Origin: Oscillospiraceae bacterium
GTDB lineage: Bacteria > Bacillota > Clostridia > Oscillospirales > Oscillospiraceae
Direction: 5' to 3'
DNA length: 44,323 nt
Assembly: GCA_017430455.1 (NCBI GenBank)
Contig: JAFRMX010000021.1
Location: 1 to 44,323, forward strand
Positions within the stretch are counted from its first letter, which is position 1. Each line of letters begins with the position of its first letter. The translations under genes and the position numbers were made by a program. Positions 17,409 to 28,652 of this stretch are shown in pieces. Under the pieces are notes generated by a model. It worked only from the letters and a program-made list of their open reading frames with translations, was not told where the DNA came from and ran no database searches.

Positions 17409-19340
17409 ATGGCAGAACTTACAGAAAAAGTAACACAGGAATATGACGCTTCGCAGATCCAGGTGCTGGAAGGCTTGGAGGCTGTAAGAAAACGTCCGGG
17501 AATGTATATCGGGTCGACCTCTTCATCGGGTCTGCACCATCTCGTATACGAGATAGTTGACAACTCCATAGACGAGGCGCTGGCAGGCTACTGTGACACA
17601 ATAGAGGTTGAAATAGAAGACGGAGATATAATCAGGGTGAGCGATAACGGGCGCGGAATCCCCGTGGATATCCAGGCACAGACGGGAAAATCCGCGCTGG
17701 AGGTCGTCTTTACCGTTTTGCACGCGGGCGGAAAATTCGGAAACGGCGGATACAAGGTGTCGGGCGGCCTTCACGGCGTCGGCGCCAGTGTTGTAAACGC
17801 GCTTTCCGAGTGGCTCGAGGTCCAGGTGCACAAAGACGGGAAAATATATGAGATGAAGTTCTCCCGCGGAGATATTACCGAGCATATAAAGGTAATCGGA
17901 GAAACCGACAGGACAGGAACCGTCGTCAGATTCAAACCGGACGGAGAGATGTTCGACGACACCGTATACGACTACGATATCCTTCATACAAGAATGAGGG
18001 AGCAGGCGTTTTTGAATGCAGGATTAAAGATATCCACCAGAGATCTGAGGCCGGGCAAGGAACAGTACGATGAGATGTGCTATGAGGGCGGCATCAGGGA
18101 ATTTGTGGAGTATATAAACAGAAACAAGACCCCGCTGCACAACGGCGTTATATACATGAAAGATGTAAGAAGCGATTCAGTCGCAGAGATCGCCATGCAG
18201 TATAACGACAGCTACAATGAGATCCTGGTCTCGTTTGCAAACAATATCCACACTCCTGAAGGAGGAATGCACGAAACCGGCTTCAAGACGGCTCTGACAA
18301 GGGTGATCAACGCCTACGGAGTTAAAAACGGTTATCTGAAGGGCGAAGAAAAGCTCTCCGGAGAAGACTGCAGGGAGGGTCTCACGGCAGTTATTTCCGT
18401 AAAGCTCACGGAGCCCCAGTTTGAAGGACAGACAAAGGCAAAGCTTGGAAATGCCGAGATGAGATCGCTCGTGGACAGCGTCGTTGCTGACAGATTCGCG
18501 CAGTTTCTCGAGGAAAATCCGACTGTAGCAAAGCTTATCATGGACAAGACCCTCACGGCCTCCAGGGCGAGAGAAGCCGCCAGAAAAGCGAGAGAGACAG
18601 TTCGCCGCAAAACGGGGCTTGAGAGCGGACAGATGCCCGAAAAGCTCCAGGACTGCAATGAAAAAGACCCTTCACTCTGCGAAATATATATAGTCGAGGG
18701 CGACAGCGCCGCCGGTTCGGCGATCCAGGGCAGGGATTCGAGATTCCAGGCTATTCTCGCCATGTGGGGCAAAATGCTCAATGTTGAGAAAGCAAGAGCG
18801 GACAAAATATACGGCAATGACAAGCTGAGTCCGATGATAGTAGCTCTGGGCTGCGGAATCGGAGAAGAATTCAATATAGACAAGCTCAGATATCACAAGA
18901 TAATCATCATGGCGGATGCCGATGTGGACGGCTCCCATATAAGGACACTGCTTCTGACCTTCTTCTTCCGCTATATGAGACCTCTGATAGAAAAAGGCTA
19001 TGTATATTCCGCAGTTCCGCCGCTGTATAAGCTTATAAGGGGAAAAACCCAAAGAGTTGCCTATTCGGATGAAGAGAGAGATGCTGTCTCTGCCGAGTTG
19101 AGAGGTGACAACCCCGATGCGAAGGTAGATATCTCCCGCTTCAAGGGCCTCGGCGAGATGGATCCGCATGAGCTGTGGGAGACGACCATGGATCCGGAAA
19201 AGAGATCGTTAAGGAGAATAACGCTCGAGGACGCCGTAGCCGCGGACCAGATATTCACCCTTCTGATGGGCGAGGAAGTGGATCCGAGACGCGAGTGGAT
19301 AGAGCAGAACGCAAAGTATGTCGTTAATCTGGATATTTAA
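17409..19340 (+). CDS. gyrB: DNA gyrase subunit B
   Basis: This 643-residue protein has the GHKL ATPase region ([37 protein letters not shown]), the transducer, and a Toprim domain with EGDSAAGSA from E430 and [17 protein letters not shown]. The C-terminus ends in the [14 protein letters not shown] and R(I/V)TLEDA region. GyrB supplies ATP hydrolysis for negative supercoiling by the A2B2 gyrase. An AGGAGAAGG ribosome site precedes the ATG. gyrA follows 20 bases later. Confidence 0.98.
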   Translation: MAELTEKVTQEYDASQIQVLEGLEAVRKRPGMYIGSTSSSGLHHLVYEIVDNSIDEALAGYCDTIEVEIEDGDIIRVSDNGRGIPVDIQAQTGKSALEVVFTVLHAGGKFGNGGYKVSGGLHGVGASVVNALSEWLEVQVHKDGKIYEMKFSRGDITEHIKVIGETDRTGTVVRFKPDGEMFDDTVYDYDILHTRMREQAFLNAGLKISTRDLRPGKEQYDEMCYEGGIREFVEYINRNKTPLHNGVIYMKDVRSDSVAEIAMQYNDSYNEILVSFANNIHTPEGGMHETGFKTALTRVINAYGVKNGYLKGEEKLSGEDCREGLTAVISVKLTEPQFEGQTKAKLGNAEMRSLVDSVVADRFAQFLEENPTVAKLIMDKTLTASRAREAARKARETVRRKTGLESGQMPEKLQDCNEKDPSLCEIYIVEGDSAAGSAIQGRDSRFQAILAMWGKMLNVEKARADKIYGNDKLSPMIVALGCGIGEEFNIDKLRYHKIIIMADADVDGSHIRTLLLTFFFRYMRPLIEKGYVYSAVPPLYKLIRGKTQRVAYSDEERDAVSAELRGDNPDAKVDISRFKGLGEMDPHELWETTMDPEKRSLRRITLEDAVAADQIFTLLMGEEVDPRREWIEQNAKYVVNLDI

Positions 19341-19346
19341 TATAAT

Positions 19347-19363
19347 TGGAGCTTAAACAAATG
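19347..19363 (+). promoter_or_regulatory. Ribosome binding site that decides the gyrA start
   Basis: TTGGAG at 19347-19352 is a ribosome site with nine bases to the ATG at 19361. An in-frame TTG at 19346 would extend the protein by five residues, but it overlaps this site and has no ribosome site of its own. The ATG at 19361 is therefore the better start. Confidence 0.8.
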
Positions 19364-21880
19364 GCACAGCATAAAAGAGACTATAAGCCCGAGGATATAT
19401 TGTTTCCCAATCAGGTCATTACCGAATCCGACCTGGTCGGAGAAATGCAGAAAAGCTATATAGACTACGCGATGAGCGTAATAGTCGGAAGAGCGCTTCC
19501 CGACGCCAGAGACGGACTGAAGCCTGTTCACAGGCGCATACTCTATACGCTCTATGAGGACGGCCTTACAGCGGACAAACCCTTTAAGAAGTCCGCGACC
19601 TGCGTCGGCGACGTTCTTGGCCGCTATCATCCGCACGGAGACGCCAGCGTATACGACGCGATGGTTCGTATGGCGCAGAACTTTTCCATGCGCTATATGC
19701 TCATAGACGGGCACGGAAACTTCGGTTCCGTCGACGGAGACCCTCCCGCGGCCTACCGTTATACGGAGGCGAGGCTGTCAAAGATCTCTGACGAGATGCT
19801 CAGAGACATTGGCAAAGAGACGGTAGACTGGGATCCGAACTTTGACGAGTCCCGAAAAGAGCCCAGAGTCCTTCCTTCGAGATTTCCAAACCTGCTCTGC
19901 AACGGCTCGAGCGGAATCGCCGTCGGAATGGCCACCAATATCCCGCCTCATAACCTAACGGAAGTTATAAACGCCTGTATATGCATACTTGATAATCCGG
20001 ACGCGACACTGAACGATCTCATGCAGCACGTCAAAGGCCCTGATTTTCCGACAAAAGGCATAATCATGGGCAGAAGCGGGATCAGGCAGGCATACGCCAC
20101 CGGCAGAGGCAAGGTAATTGTCAGGGCCAGAACGGAGTTTGAGGAATACGCGAACGGCAGAACCAGAATAATAGTCAACGAGCTCCCCTACCAGGTCAAC
20201 AAGCGCCAGCTTATAAAGAATATTGCGGATCAGGTAAACGAAAAGAGACTTGAAGGCATCTCGGATCTTCGCGACGAGACCGACAGAAACGGTATGCGTA
20301 TCGTTATTGAGCTCAAGAGAGACGCAAACCCGCAGGTAGTTCTGAACAGACTGCTGTCCCAGACCGCTCTTCAGAGCAGTTTCAGTATAAATATGCTGGC
20401 ACTGGTCAACAATCAGAGCCAGCCCAAGATACTCTCGCTCCGTCATGCGCTGGATGAATATCTCGGCTTCCAGGAGGATATAATAGTCCGCAGGACGAAA
20501 TTCGATCTCAGGAAAGCTGAAGAGAGAGCACATCTTCTGGCAGGGCTCATTATCGCCCAGGATAATATAGACGAAGTCATCAGAATAATCAGGAACTCTT
20601 ACGATGATGCCAAAGCAAATCTGATGGCGAGATTTTCACTGAGCGATGTTCAGGCACAGGCTATCTGCGACATGAGGCTTATCCAGCTTCAGAAACTGAA
20701 CCGGGAAAAGCTGCTTGCTGAGGCAAAGGAGCTTGAGGAAAGGATAGAATACTACAGGGAACTTCTCGCGGACGAAAACAGGATCAAGTCTGTATTAAAA
20801 GACGAACTCACCGCTTTGCGTGACAAATACGGCGACGCGCGACTCACCGAGATCCAGGATGTTGAGGACGAGATAGACATAGAGGATCTCATAGAGGAGA
20901 AGACCTGTGTCTATACTCTCACAAACAACGGTTATATCAAGCGCCTGCCTCTGAGCGAGTACAGAGCTCAGGGCCGCGGAGGCAAAGGCATCAAGGCGAT
21001 GTCTACAAGGGAGGAAGACTTTGTAAAAACGGTCTTCACCGCATCGACCCATGACAACATCATCTTCTTTACCACGGAGGGCAGAGCCTATGTGAAGAAG
21101 GGATATTCGGTTCCAGAGGCCGGAAGACAGGCCAGAGGCAGCAATATAGTAAACCTTATAAATATCGACAACAGCGAGGAGACCTCCGAAAAAGTTAGCG
21201 CCATGATAAAGGGCAGGAGTGCCGATGAGGACGCGTATCTGTTCTTTGTCACCAGAAAAGGAACCGTCAAGAGGCTTGCCCAGTCAGCTATAGGCAATAT
21301 AAGAAAAACAGGGATACGCGCCATTACGCTCGATGAAGGCGATGAGCTGATAGCTGTCATTCCCACAAGCGGAAATGACGAGATATTCATAGCCACACAC
21401 GACGGAGCCGGAATCTGTATAAATGAAACGGACGCGAGAGCGATGGGAAGAAACGCAGCCGGCGTCAGAGGAATAAGGCTCAGAGAAGGCGACTATGTGG
21501 TCGGGGCAGGAGCACTTTCGGAAGGCGACAGCATTCTCACGGTCACGGAAAAAGGCTTTGGAAAGAGAACCTCTCTGGACGAATGGAAGGCCCAGGGCAG
21601 AGGCGGCTACGGCAACAGAGCACATCTCTGCACCGAAAAGACCGGCAAGATCGTGTCCATGGAGATCATATCAGGAGACGATGATCTGCTCCTTATTGCC
21701 GATAACGGACTGATAATAAGGCTTGAAGCGTCCAAGATCCCGGTATACGGCAGAGCCAGTCAGGGCGTTATCCTTATGCGAATGGATGAGGGCGTTAAGG
21801 TCATCTCTATAACAAAGACCGAGAAGGAAGACAGCCCTGACGAAGAAGAAGCTCAAAACGACGCAGAAGCAGAGGCCTGA
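19361..21880 (+). CDS. gyrA: DNA gyrase subunit A
   Basis: From the ATG at 19361 the protein has 839 residues. The breakage-reunion domain contains [19 protein letters not shown], the quinolone-determining stretch [10 protein letters not shown] (90-99) and the catalytic tyrosine Y134 in RYTEAR. The C-terminal beta-pinwheel includes the GyrA box, read as [11 protein letters not shown], and further blades such as [10 protein letters not shown]. An acidic tail ([10 protein letters not shown]) closes the protein. GyrA cuts and rejoins DNA during supercoiling. The residue equivalent to E. coli Ser83 is alanine (A95), while Asp87 is kept (D99). It follows gyrB within the same unit. Confidence 0.98.
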   Translation: MAQHKRDYKPEDILFPNQVITESDLVGEMQKSYIDYAMSVIVGRALPDARDGLKPVHRRILYTLYEDGLTADKPFKKSATCVGDVLGRYHPHGDASVYDAMVRMAQNFSMRYMLIDGHGNFGSVDGDPPAAYRYTEARLSKISDEMLRDIGKETVDWDPNFDESRKEPRVLPSRFPNLLCNGSSGIAVGMATNIPPHNLTEVINACICILDNPDATLNDLMQHVKGPDFPTKGIIMGRSGIRQAYATGRGKVIVRARTEFEEYANGRTRIIVNELPYQVNKRQLIKNIADQVNEKRLEGISDLRDETDRNGMRIVIELKRDANPQVVLNRLLSQTALQSSFSINMLALVNNQSQPKILSLRHALDEYLGFQEDIIVRRTKFDLRKAEERAHLLAGLIIAQDNIDEVIRIIRNSYDDAKANLMARFSLSDVQAQAICDMRLIQLQKLNREKLLAEAKELEERIEYYRELLADENRIKSVLKDELTALRDKYGDARLTEIQDVEDEIDIEDLIEEKTCVYTLTNNGYIKRLPLSEYRAQGRGGKGIKAMSTREEDFVKTVFTASTHDNIIFFTTEGRAYVKKGYSVPEAGRQARGSNIVNLINIDNSEETSEKVSAMIKGRSADEDAYLFFVTRKGTVKRLAQSAIGNIRKTGIRAITLDEGDELIAVIPTSGNDEIFIATHDGAGICINETDARAMGRNAAGVRGIRLREGDYVVGAGALSEGDSILTVTEKGFGKRTSLDEWKAQGRGGYGNRAHLCTEKTGKIVSMEIISGDDDLLLIADNGLIIRLEASKIPVYGRASQGVILMRMDEGVKVISITKTEKEDSPDEEEAQNDAEAEA

Positions 21881-21899
21881 GCCGGTTCCGGAAGAAAGA

Positions 21900-22337
21900 A
21901 TGAAAAAGGTCATTATTTACACTGACGGCGCCTGCAGCGGAAACCCCGGGCCCGGAGGCTGGGGAGCGATACTGAGGTATAAAGATACCGAAAAAGAGAT
22001 CTCCGGCGGAGAGAAGATGACAACGAACAACCGTATGGAGCTCACTGCAGTCATCTCGGCTCTGGAACTGTTAAAGGAGAGCTGTGAGGTGGAGCTTTAT
22101 TCGGATTCAAAATACGTGATCGACGCTCTTTCTCAGGGCTGGGCAGAGAGCTGGAGAAAAAAAGGCTGGAAGAGGGCGGACAAAAAACCGGCTTTGAATC
22201 CGGATCTCTGGGAAAAGCTCCTTGATCTCGTTTCTGCCCATGAAATGACTTATCACTGGGTAAAGGGGCATTCCGAGAACGAATACAACAACCGCTGTGA
22301 CGCGCTCGCCGTCGAAGCCCGGGAAAAGGCAGTATGA
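21900..22337 (+). CDS. rnhA: Ribonuclease HI
   Basis: This 145-residue protein has the RNase H fold signature [17 protein letters not shown]. The four catalytic acids are visible at D9, E47 (in RMEL), D69 (in YSDSKY) and D134 (in RCDALA), together with the conserved histidine region [13 protein letters not shown]. It cleaves RNA in RNA-DNA hybrids such as R-loops. It lacks an N-terminal hybrid-binding domain. It starts 19 bases after gyrA and its stop overlaps the next start (ATGA). Confidence 0.96.
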   Translation: MKKVIIYTDGACSGNPGPGGWGAILRYKDTEKEISGGEKMTTNNRMELTAVISALELLKESCEVELYSDSKYVIDALSQGWAESWRKKGWKRADKKPALNPDLWEKLLDLVSAHEMTYHWVKGHSENEYNNRCDALAVEAREKAV

Positions 22338-24082
22338 AGACTGATTTTACCCAGAGCGCATTCAGAATATTCATGTCTTATGTGGCGAAGCAGAAAAAAC
22401 TCTTCGCCATAGACATGTTCTGCGCTTTTTTTGCCTCAGTCATAGACCTTGTCTTTCCTATAATATCCAGAAAGTCCATGACCACTTTCCTTCCGGAGAA
22501 GATGTACAGGGCATTCTTTGCAGTCATGGCGATCGCTGTCTGCGCTTATCTTATCAAGGCATTTTTATATTATATCGTTACGATCCTCGGGCACAAAATG
22601 GGAGTTCTAGTCGAAGCGGAGATGAGGCGGGATATCTTCACCCATCTGCAGACATTGAGCTGCAGCTTTTATGACAAGAACAGGACGGGAGCCCTGCTTT
22701 CAAGAGCGACCACGGATCTTTTTTCCATAACGGAGCTTGCCCACCACGGGCCTGAAAATGTCCTCATTTGCGGGATAACCATAATAGGGGCTCTGGTCGT
22801 CATGTTTTTCATAGAGTGGCGCCTGGCTCTTGTTCTTGCCGCAGTCATACCGCTTCTTTTCTGGTTTGCGCTTTCCCAGAGGATAAGGATGAAAAATGCC
22901 AATATCGAGGTCAAGCGGAAGACGGCGGAGATGTATTCGACCATAGAGAGCGGGATCTCCGGAATACGTACAGCCAAGGCCTTTTCAAACGAAGAAGAGG
23001 AGACCAAGAAGTTCGATACGGCAAACGGAATATTTAAAACCGCCAAGGTCGAGTATTATAAGGCAATGGGCCTTTTCAACAGCGGAATGGACTTTACGCT
23101 CGGGATCCTTCAGGTTATTGTCATAACTGTCGGAGGCGCGCTAATCATGGCCGGAAAGATGGATTATATTTCGCTTCTGACCTTTTCGCTCTATGTGTCG
23201 ACTTTTTCCTCTCCCGCCCGAAAGCTTGCCCAGTTCGCCGAGCAGTATATGGACGGAACGGCAGGATTTACGAGATTTCTGGAGATCATGAGAACCGAAC
23301 CGGGCATAAAAGACGCCGAAGATGCTCAGGAGCTTCAAAGCGCAAAGGGTGAAGTAAGCTTTGAAAATGTGTGCTTTTCCTATTCGAACGGCATACCGGT
23401 CTTAACCGATATAAACATCAGCATAAAGCCGGGGCAGAAATTTGCTCTCGTCGGACCCTCCGGCGGCGGCAAGACGACATTCTGCCAGCTGATCCCGAGA
23501 TTTTACGATGTCAGCTCCGGCTCGGTGAAGGTCGACGGACATGACGTAAGAGAACTTACGCAGAATTCCCTGCGGCGCAATATCGGAATGATACAGCAGG
23601 ATGTGTTTATGTTTGCCGGAACGATAAGGGAAAACATAAGATACGGAAGACCGGACGCGACAGACGAGGAGATCGTCCGGGCGGCAGTCAGAGCCGAGAT
23701 CCACAGCGAGATCATGGAATTTCCGGACGGATACGATTCATATATAGGCGAAAGAGGCGTCATGCTCTCCGGCGGACAGAAACAGAGAATATCCATTGCC
23801 AGAGTGTTTCTGAAAAATCCAAAGATCCTGATCCTCGATGAGGCGACATCGGCGCTCGATACCGTTACGGAGCAGAAAATCCAGAAAAGCCTTGATGAAC
23901 TCTCGGTCGGAAGAACGACGATAACGGTTGCCCACAGACTTTCCACGATCAGAAACGCAGATGTAATAGCTGTGGTCGAAGGTGAGCGAATAACCGAGAC
24001 GGGTACGCATGAGGAGCTCATGCAAAAAAACGGAGTTTATGCAAAACTGTGCGAAGCGCAAAGCCTTGCAAGTGAAGAGTAA
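22334..24082 (+). CDS. ABC exporter half-transporter (membrane plus ATPase domains)
   Basis: This 582-residue protein has an N-terminal six-helix transmembrane domain (about residues 15-320) fused to an ATPase. Walker A is GPSGGGKTT (374-382), the signature is LSGGQ (478-482), and Walker B is ILILDEATS around D502-E503, followed by a switch histidine in VAHRLSTI. Such half-transporters form homo- or heterodimers and export lipids, drugs or peptides. No partner half-transporter is next to it, so a homodimer is likely. The substrate cannot be read from sequence. The gene overlaps rnhA by four bases and is followed directly by mfd, so it is probably carried in the same transcript. Confidence 0.92.
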   Translation: MKTDFTQSAFRIFMSYVAKQKKLFAIDMFCAFFASVIDLVFPIISRKSMTTFLPEKMYRAFFAVMAIAVCAYLIKAFLYYIVTILGHKMGVLVEAEMRRDIFTHLQTLSCSFYDKNRTGALLSRATTDLFSITELAHHGPENVLICGITIIGALVVMFFIEWRLALVLAAVIPLLFWFALSQRIRMKNANIEVKRKTAEMYSTIESGISGIRTAKAFSNEEEETKKFDTANGIFKTAKVEYYKAMGLFNSGMDFTLGILQVIVITVGGALIMAGKMDYISLLTFSLYVSTFSSPARKLAQFAEQYMDGTAGFTRFLEIMRTEPGIKDAEDAQELQSAKGEVSFENVCFSYSNGIPVLTDINISIKPGQKFALVGPSGGGKTTFCQLIPRFYDVSSGSVKVDGHDVRELTQNSLRRNIGMIQQDVFMFAGTIRENIRYGRPDATDEEIVRAAVRAEIHSEIMEFPDGYDSYIGERGVMLSGGQKQRISIARVFLKNPKILILDEATSALDTVTEQKIQKSLDELSVGRTTITVAHRLSTIRNADVIAVVEGERITETGTHEELMQKNGVYAKLCEAQSLASEE

Positions 24083-24085
24083 AGT

Positions 24086-27000
24086 GTGAACAGCGAAGCT
24101 TTAGTATTATCGATACTTAAAAACAAAGAAATTGAGGAGCTCCCCTCTCTTGTAGAGAGAGGGGGGCTTCCCGCGCTCGTTTCGGGGCTTTCGCATATAA
24201 ACAGGGTACATCTGGCGGCAGCACTGTACGAAACACTGAACAGCGGAGGTGAAGAAAGACCGCTGTTCGTCATTTGCCCGGACGACACGACAGCCGAAAG
24301 CTTTTCAGGAGATCTGAGCGCGTTTCTCGGTATTCCTGCTCCGGTGCTGGGGCTTCGCGAGGAACCGGATTTCAAAGCGGAAGCCGTTTCAAGGGAAAGC
24401 GAAAGAAACAGGATAGAGACATTCTGGGCGCTTTTAAACAGGCAATGCAATATAACGGTAGCTTCTTCAGCAGGGCTGATACAGAAATGTATCCCGCAGT
24501 ATGAGCTTGAAAATTCTGTTGCGGTGCTTGAAGAAGGCGGGAGTTTTTCTCCTGAGGAACTTGAGGAGCTTCTCTATACCGGCGGCTATACAAAAACGGA
24601 TATGGTCGAGGGAAGCGGACAGTTTGCAAGAAGAGGCGGCATCCTAGATATTTTTTCTCCAGGGAGCGAAGATCCCCTGAGGCTTGAATTCTGGGGCGAC
24701 GAGATAGACAGCATGGGCTTTTTCGACGTCTCAGACCAGAGAAGAAAAGAGCGGGCCGAGAGTTTTACCGTTTTGCCTGCTTCAGAGTCACCGAAAGATA
24801 AAAGCGGCAATACAAGAAATGATATTCCGTTTGCATGTGCAGTCAGCTATATACCGGAAAACGCCGTTGTATTCATAGACCAGCCCAAAAGATGCGGGGA
24901 TTTTGCCAAAGCTTATATTAAGGATTGCGGAAAAGAAAAGAAAACGGCGCCTTTGAGCGTATTTAAAGATATTTCCGAGGATTTTCCTCTGTATATGGCC
25001 GATTCCTTTACGACGGGAAATCCTCTCATAGCGCCCAAAACGCTTATGGGAATCACAGCCCGTCAGCTTCCAGGATATGCCGGAAATGCCCAACAGGCAG
25101 CAGATGATGTCAAATCGTATATGAAACAGGGCTACGGCACAGTTATTCTTACTGCCGATGAAAGACGCGCGGAGTCATTAAGAGGTTTTTTTGCAGCCCG
25201 CGATCTCGATATACCGGTCAGCCGTTCCCTGAAAGCGCTTCCCGAAAGCGGCAGGAGCATCATAACGACAGGGTCCGTTTCCTCGGGAACAGAGTACCCC
25301 GGAATAAAACTGGCCATTTTAACGGATAGCCAGCTTATTCGAAGAAACTCTTCACATATAAGAAGAGCCGGGACCAAGAAAGCGCTTCCGAAGGACAGGG
25401 TCAGGATAGAGGCATATACCGACCTCAGTGCGGGAGACTATGTCGTTCACGAAAACTACGGGATAGGAAGATTCGACGGGATCGTAAAAATGGCTGCCGA
25501 AGGCGGCGAAAAAGACTATATAAAGATAAACTACCGGGATAAGGATGTCCTGTATGTTCCCGCAACCTCGCTGGATCTCGTTACAAAATATACCGGTGCC
25601 GGTGAAGACAGCCAGGTAAAACTGTCAAAGCTCGGATCTGCCGAGTGGGCAAAGACAAGGATACGTGCCAAAAAATCCGCCAGAGATATGGCGGACAAGC
25701 TGATCACGCTGTATGCGGGCAGGCTCAGAAAGCCGGGATATGCTTTTTTGCCTGATACCGAGTGGCAGTATGAGTTTGAAGGAAATTTCGGATATACGGA
25801 GACAGATGACCAGCTGAGATGCACGGCCGAGATAAAAAAGGACATGGAAACGCCAGTTCCCATGGACAGACTTCTCTGCGGAGATGTAGGCTACGGAAAG
25901 ACAGAGGTGGCTTTGAGAGCCTGTATGAAATGTGTGCTCTCCGGAAAACAGGCCGCCATTCTGGTTCCGACAACAGTTCTTGCCCAGCAGCATTACCAGA
26001 CTGCCGTTTCGAGATTTTTCGGCTTTCCGGTGACTGTTGAGGTGCTGAGCAGATTTACTGCATCGCCGGCATCCGTTTTAAGAGACCTGGAAAGCGGAAA
26101 GTGCGATCTTGTAATAGGAACACACAGACTTTTGTCCAAGGACGTCAGATTTAAGGACCTTGGGCTTTTGGTAGTAGATGAAGAACAGAGATTCGGAGTC
26201 ACGCACAAGGAACATATAAAGGAAATGTCGCAAGGCGTGGATGTTCTGACGCTTTCAGCGACACCTATCCCGAGAACACTGAATATGGCACTCGCCGGGA
26301 TCAGGGATATGTCCACGATAGAAGAACCGCCCGGAGACCGCCTTCCTGTTTCCACCTTTGTTCTTGAGCACGATTGGGAGGTCGTAGCGGAGGCGATAAC
26401 AAGAGAACTCCTGAGAGGCGGACAGGTTTATTATCTGCATAACCGCATAGACGATATAGAGCGCACGGCAAAAAAACTGGAGCCGCTTCTTCCTGAAGGA
26501 ACGACGATCGCCGTTGCCCACGGCAGGATGGACAAAGCCGAGCTTCAGACAGTAATGGAAGCGGTCTCTGCCGGTGAGGTACAGGTGCTTGTCTGTACGA
26601 CAATAATTGAGGCGGGGATCGATATCCCCAATGTAAATACGCTGATCATTGAAGATGCTGACCGCCTGGGGCTTGCCCAGCTGCATCAGATAAGAGGCAG
26701 GGTCGGAAGATCCTCCAGAAGAGCCTCCGCGTATCTGACCTTTCGCAGAGATAAGGTCCTGACTGAGATAGCCGAAAAGAGACTCAGCGCCATCAGGGAC
26801 TTTGCAGAGTTCGGGAGCGGGATAAAGATAGCGATGAGGGACCTCGAGATAAGAGGAGCCGGAAACCTTCTCGGAGCGGAGCAGAGCGGGCATATGCATG
26901 AAGTGGGATACGATATGTATATGAAGCTTCTTGAAGAAGCGGTGCTTGAAGCCAGAGGCGTTCCCGCGGCGCCGAGAGCAGACTGTTCCGCGGACCTGGC

Positions 27001-27415
27001 GGTTGCGGCATCGATTCCGGACAGCTATATACCCGCGCAGGAACAGAGAATGGATATATACCGGAGAATTGCCCTGATCCGGACGGAGGAACAGGCGGAC
27101 GACCTGACGGACGAGCTTATAGACCGCTTCGGAGACCCGCCTCCGGGGGTCAATACTCTGATACAGGTCGCACTTCTCAGGGGAGAAGCCGGAAGAGCCG
27201 GGATCACCGATATTTCCCAGAAAAACGGAAGACTCATATTTGTTATGAAAGATCTGGATGTGCAAACACTTCTTGACCTGTGTTCGAGGGAAGAGTATAA
27301 AGGTATACTGAAAGCGGAGCCCGGCGATAAGCCGACGGTATCTCTTAAGATAATATCAAGAAGCCGGATCACGGATCAGGCCAGAAAATTCGTAAGGAGC
27401 TTGGAAAAAGAATGA
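24086..27415 (+). CDS. mfd: Transcription-repair coupling factor Mfd
   Basis: This 1109-residue protein has the usual Mfd layout: UvrB-like N-terminal domains (ARRGGILDIFSPG near residue 187), an RNA-polymerase-interacting CarD-like domain beginning GDYVVHENYGIGRFDGI near residue 450, and superfamily 2 translocase motors with Walker A GDVGYGKT (599-606) and DEEQ (698-701). A TRCF C-terminal domain follows. Mfd removes stalled RNA polymerase and recruits UvrA. The start is a GTG at 24086, three bases after the ABC transporter stop, without a strong ribosome site; translation is probably coupled. The 3' end overlaps the next gene (ATGA). Confidence 0.97.
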   Translation: MNSEALVLSILKNKEIEELPSLVERGGLPALVSGLSHINRVHLAAALYETLNSGGEERPLFVICPDDTTAESFSGDLSAFLGIPAPVLGLREEPDFKAEAVSRESERNRIETFWALLNRQCNITVASSAGLIQKCIPQYELENSVAVLEEGGSFSPEELEELLYTGGYTKTDMVEGSGQFARRGGILDIFSPGSEDPLRLEFWGDEIDSMGFFDVSDQRRKERAESFTVLPASESPKDKSGNTRNDIPFACAVSYIPENAVVFIDQPKRCGDFAKAYIKDCGKEKKTAPLSVFKDISEDFPLYMADSFTTGNPLIAPKTLMGITARQLPGYAGNAQQAADDVKSYMKQGYGTVILTADERRAESLRGFFAARDLDIPVSRSLKALPESGRSIITTGSVSSGTEYPGIKLAILTDSQLIRRNSSHIRRAGTKKALPKDRVRIEAYTDLSAGDYVVHENYGIGRFDGIVKMAAEGGEKDYIKINYRDKDVLYVPATSLDLVTKYTGAGEDSQVKLSKLGSAEWAKTRIRAKKSARDMADKLITLYAGRLRKPGYAFLPDTEWQYEFEGNFGYTETDDQLRCTAEIKKDMETPVPMDRLLCGDVGYGKTEVALRACMKCVLSGKQAAILVPTTVLAQQHYQTAVSRFFGFPVTVEVLSRFTASPASVLRDLESGKCDLVIGTHRLLSKDVRFKDLGLLVVDEEQRFGVTHKEHIKEMSQGVDVLTLSATPIPRTLNMALAGIRDMSTIEEPPGDRLPVSTFVLEHDWEVVAEAITRELLRGGQVYYLHNRIDDIERTAKKLEPLLPEGTTIAVAHGRMDKAELQTVMEAVSAGEVQVLVCTTIIEAGIDIPNVNTLIIEDADRLGLAQLHQIRGRVGRSSRRASAYLTFRRDKVLTEIAEKRLSAIRDFAEFGSGIKIAMRDLEIRGAGNLLGAEQSGHMHEVGYDMYMKLLEEAVLEARGVPAAPRADCSADLAVAASIPDSYIPAQEQRMDIYRRIALIRTEEQADDLTDELIDRFGDPPPGVNTLIQVALLRGEAGRAGITDISQKNGRLIFVMKDLDVQTLLDLCSREEYKGILKAEPGDKPTVSLKIISRSRITDQARKFVRSLEKE

Positions 27416-28590
27416 AAAGATTCCTCATTATTCTGCTTGTGGCAGTAATTGCCTTCGGAGGCATAATCACTTATGCAGTTACGCAAAAACCGTCTGTTCC
27501 TGCAGAAAGCGGTGAGATTTCCGGATCAGAAACCGCTGAGAATACCGAAAATGCAGAGAGCACGGAAAGCGAAACGCTCTTTGATTATAATGCCCTGTAC
27601 AGAACGCATGAGCCGGAAGAGACAGTTATGACGGTAAACGGCGAGGACATATCATGGGATGAATACTTCCAGAATCTCTCCCAGTGCATGCAGGAGGCGG
27701 AATACTACGGAATGACGGATCTCAGCGCAGCCGTCTCCGAAGGTGAAGAGACGACCTGGGAAGAGTATATACGGTTAAATGCTGAAGAATATGTTAAGAA
27801 CATGCATGCCATCACAGGCTACTGCAGCGAGAACGGGATCGAACTGACGGAGGAGATCAGGCAGACGATCGACGAGACCCTTGCCGCTTATACCGCTTCG
27901 GTTTGCGGAGAGGGCGCCACAGAAGAGGATCTTGCAAAGTATCTCAAAGAACAGAAGTATGTGACGCTGGATACATTTAAAAAGCTCGTGGACGCCCAGT
28001 ATCTGGTTCAGAATATTCTTACGCTTGCTTACGGAGAGAATTGCGAAAAAATAACGGATGAGCAGGCTGTCTCTTATCTGGAAGAAAACGGATATATAAA
28101 CGCAAACCATATCCTTCTGCTGACTATGGATATGACGACCCGTGAGGAACTGGACGAGGCGAAGCAGCAGGAGAAGGAAGCTCAGGCAAAAGAGTTGAGC
28201 GATCAGCTCAAAGCCGCAGAAGGCGACAGCGAAAAGCTTGTTGCGCTGTTCGAAGAGCTCAAGGAGCAGTATGATGAGGATTCCGGAAAAGCAACCAATC
28301 CGCATGGCTATACCTTTAAGGATGGCGTCATGGTAAAAGAATTCGAGGAAGCAGCAAAAGCCCTTGACGAGTATGAGATATCGGATCCGGTAAAAAGCAC
28401 ATACGGCTATCACGTGATCATGAGACTTCCGCTCGATCCCGATGCACTTATAGCAGGATCTTCTTCAGCAACCGGACGCATGATGTGTGCCTCAAAAGAA
28501 ATAAGCGACAGGATCCAGGAAGAGTTTGACAATTCAGAAGTCAGGTACTCCGAAGAATTCAGGAATTTCAAAATAACAGATATAGTTTGA
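27412..28590 (+). CDS. Membrane-anchored parvulin-type peptidyl-prolyl isomerase (PrsA/SurA-like foldase)
   Basis: This 392-residue protein begins with MKRFLIILLVAVIAFGGII, a signal anchor with no lipobox cysteine. A Ser/Glu/Thr-rich linker (about 30-60) and a SurA-like helical N domain follow. The C-terminal parvulin core shows NANHILLL (H233) and the closing YGYHVIMRL (Y331-H334). Such proteins fold secreted proteins outside the membrane. It overlaps mfd by four bases and is the last gene before the strong terminator at 28605. The lack of a lipobox separates it from classical PrsA lipoproteins; an uncleaved membrane anchor is my inference. Confidence 0.88.
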   Translation: MKRFLIILLVAVIAFGGIITYAVTQKPSVPAESGEISGSETAENTENAESTESETLFDYNALYRTHEPEETVMTVNGEDISWDEYFQNLSQCMQEAEYYGMTDLSAAVSEGEETTWEEYIRLNAEEYVKNMHAITGYCSENGIELTEEIRQTIDETLAAYTASVCGEGATEEDLAKYLKEQKYVTLDTFKKLVDAQYLVQNILTLAYGENCEKITDEQAVSYLEENGYINANHILLLTMDMTTREELDEAKQQEKEAQAKELSDQLKAAEGDSEKLVALFEELKEQYDEDSGKATNPHGYTFKDGVMVKEFEEAAKALDEYEISDPVKSTYGYHVIMRLPLDPDALIAGSSSATGRMMCASKEISDRIQEEFDNSEVRYSEEFRNFKITDIV

Positions 28591-28604
28591 CATGAAACAA
28601 AAAC

Positions 28605-28641
28605 GCCGGGCTCTCCGAAAAGGAGAGCCCGGCACTTTTTT
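28605..28641. terminator. Bidirectional Rho-independent terminator between convergent foldase genes
   Basis: A perfect 12-bp GC-rich stem, GCCGGGCTCTCC with GGAGAGCCCGGC, has a five-base loop. It is followed by six T on the plus strand, and by a T-run on the minus strand (the A-tract at 28598-28603). It lies between the stop codons of two converging genes and can serve both. Confidence 0.95.
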
Positions 28642-28652
28642 AAGCAGTTTAA

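Noticed and set aside
19346..19360. TTG start for gyrA five codons upstream
   Set aside because: The TTG overlaps the GGAG that serves the ATG at 19361 and has no ribosome site of its own.
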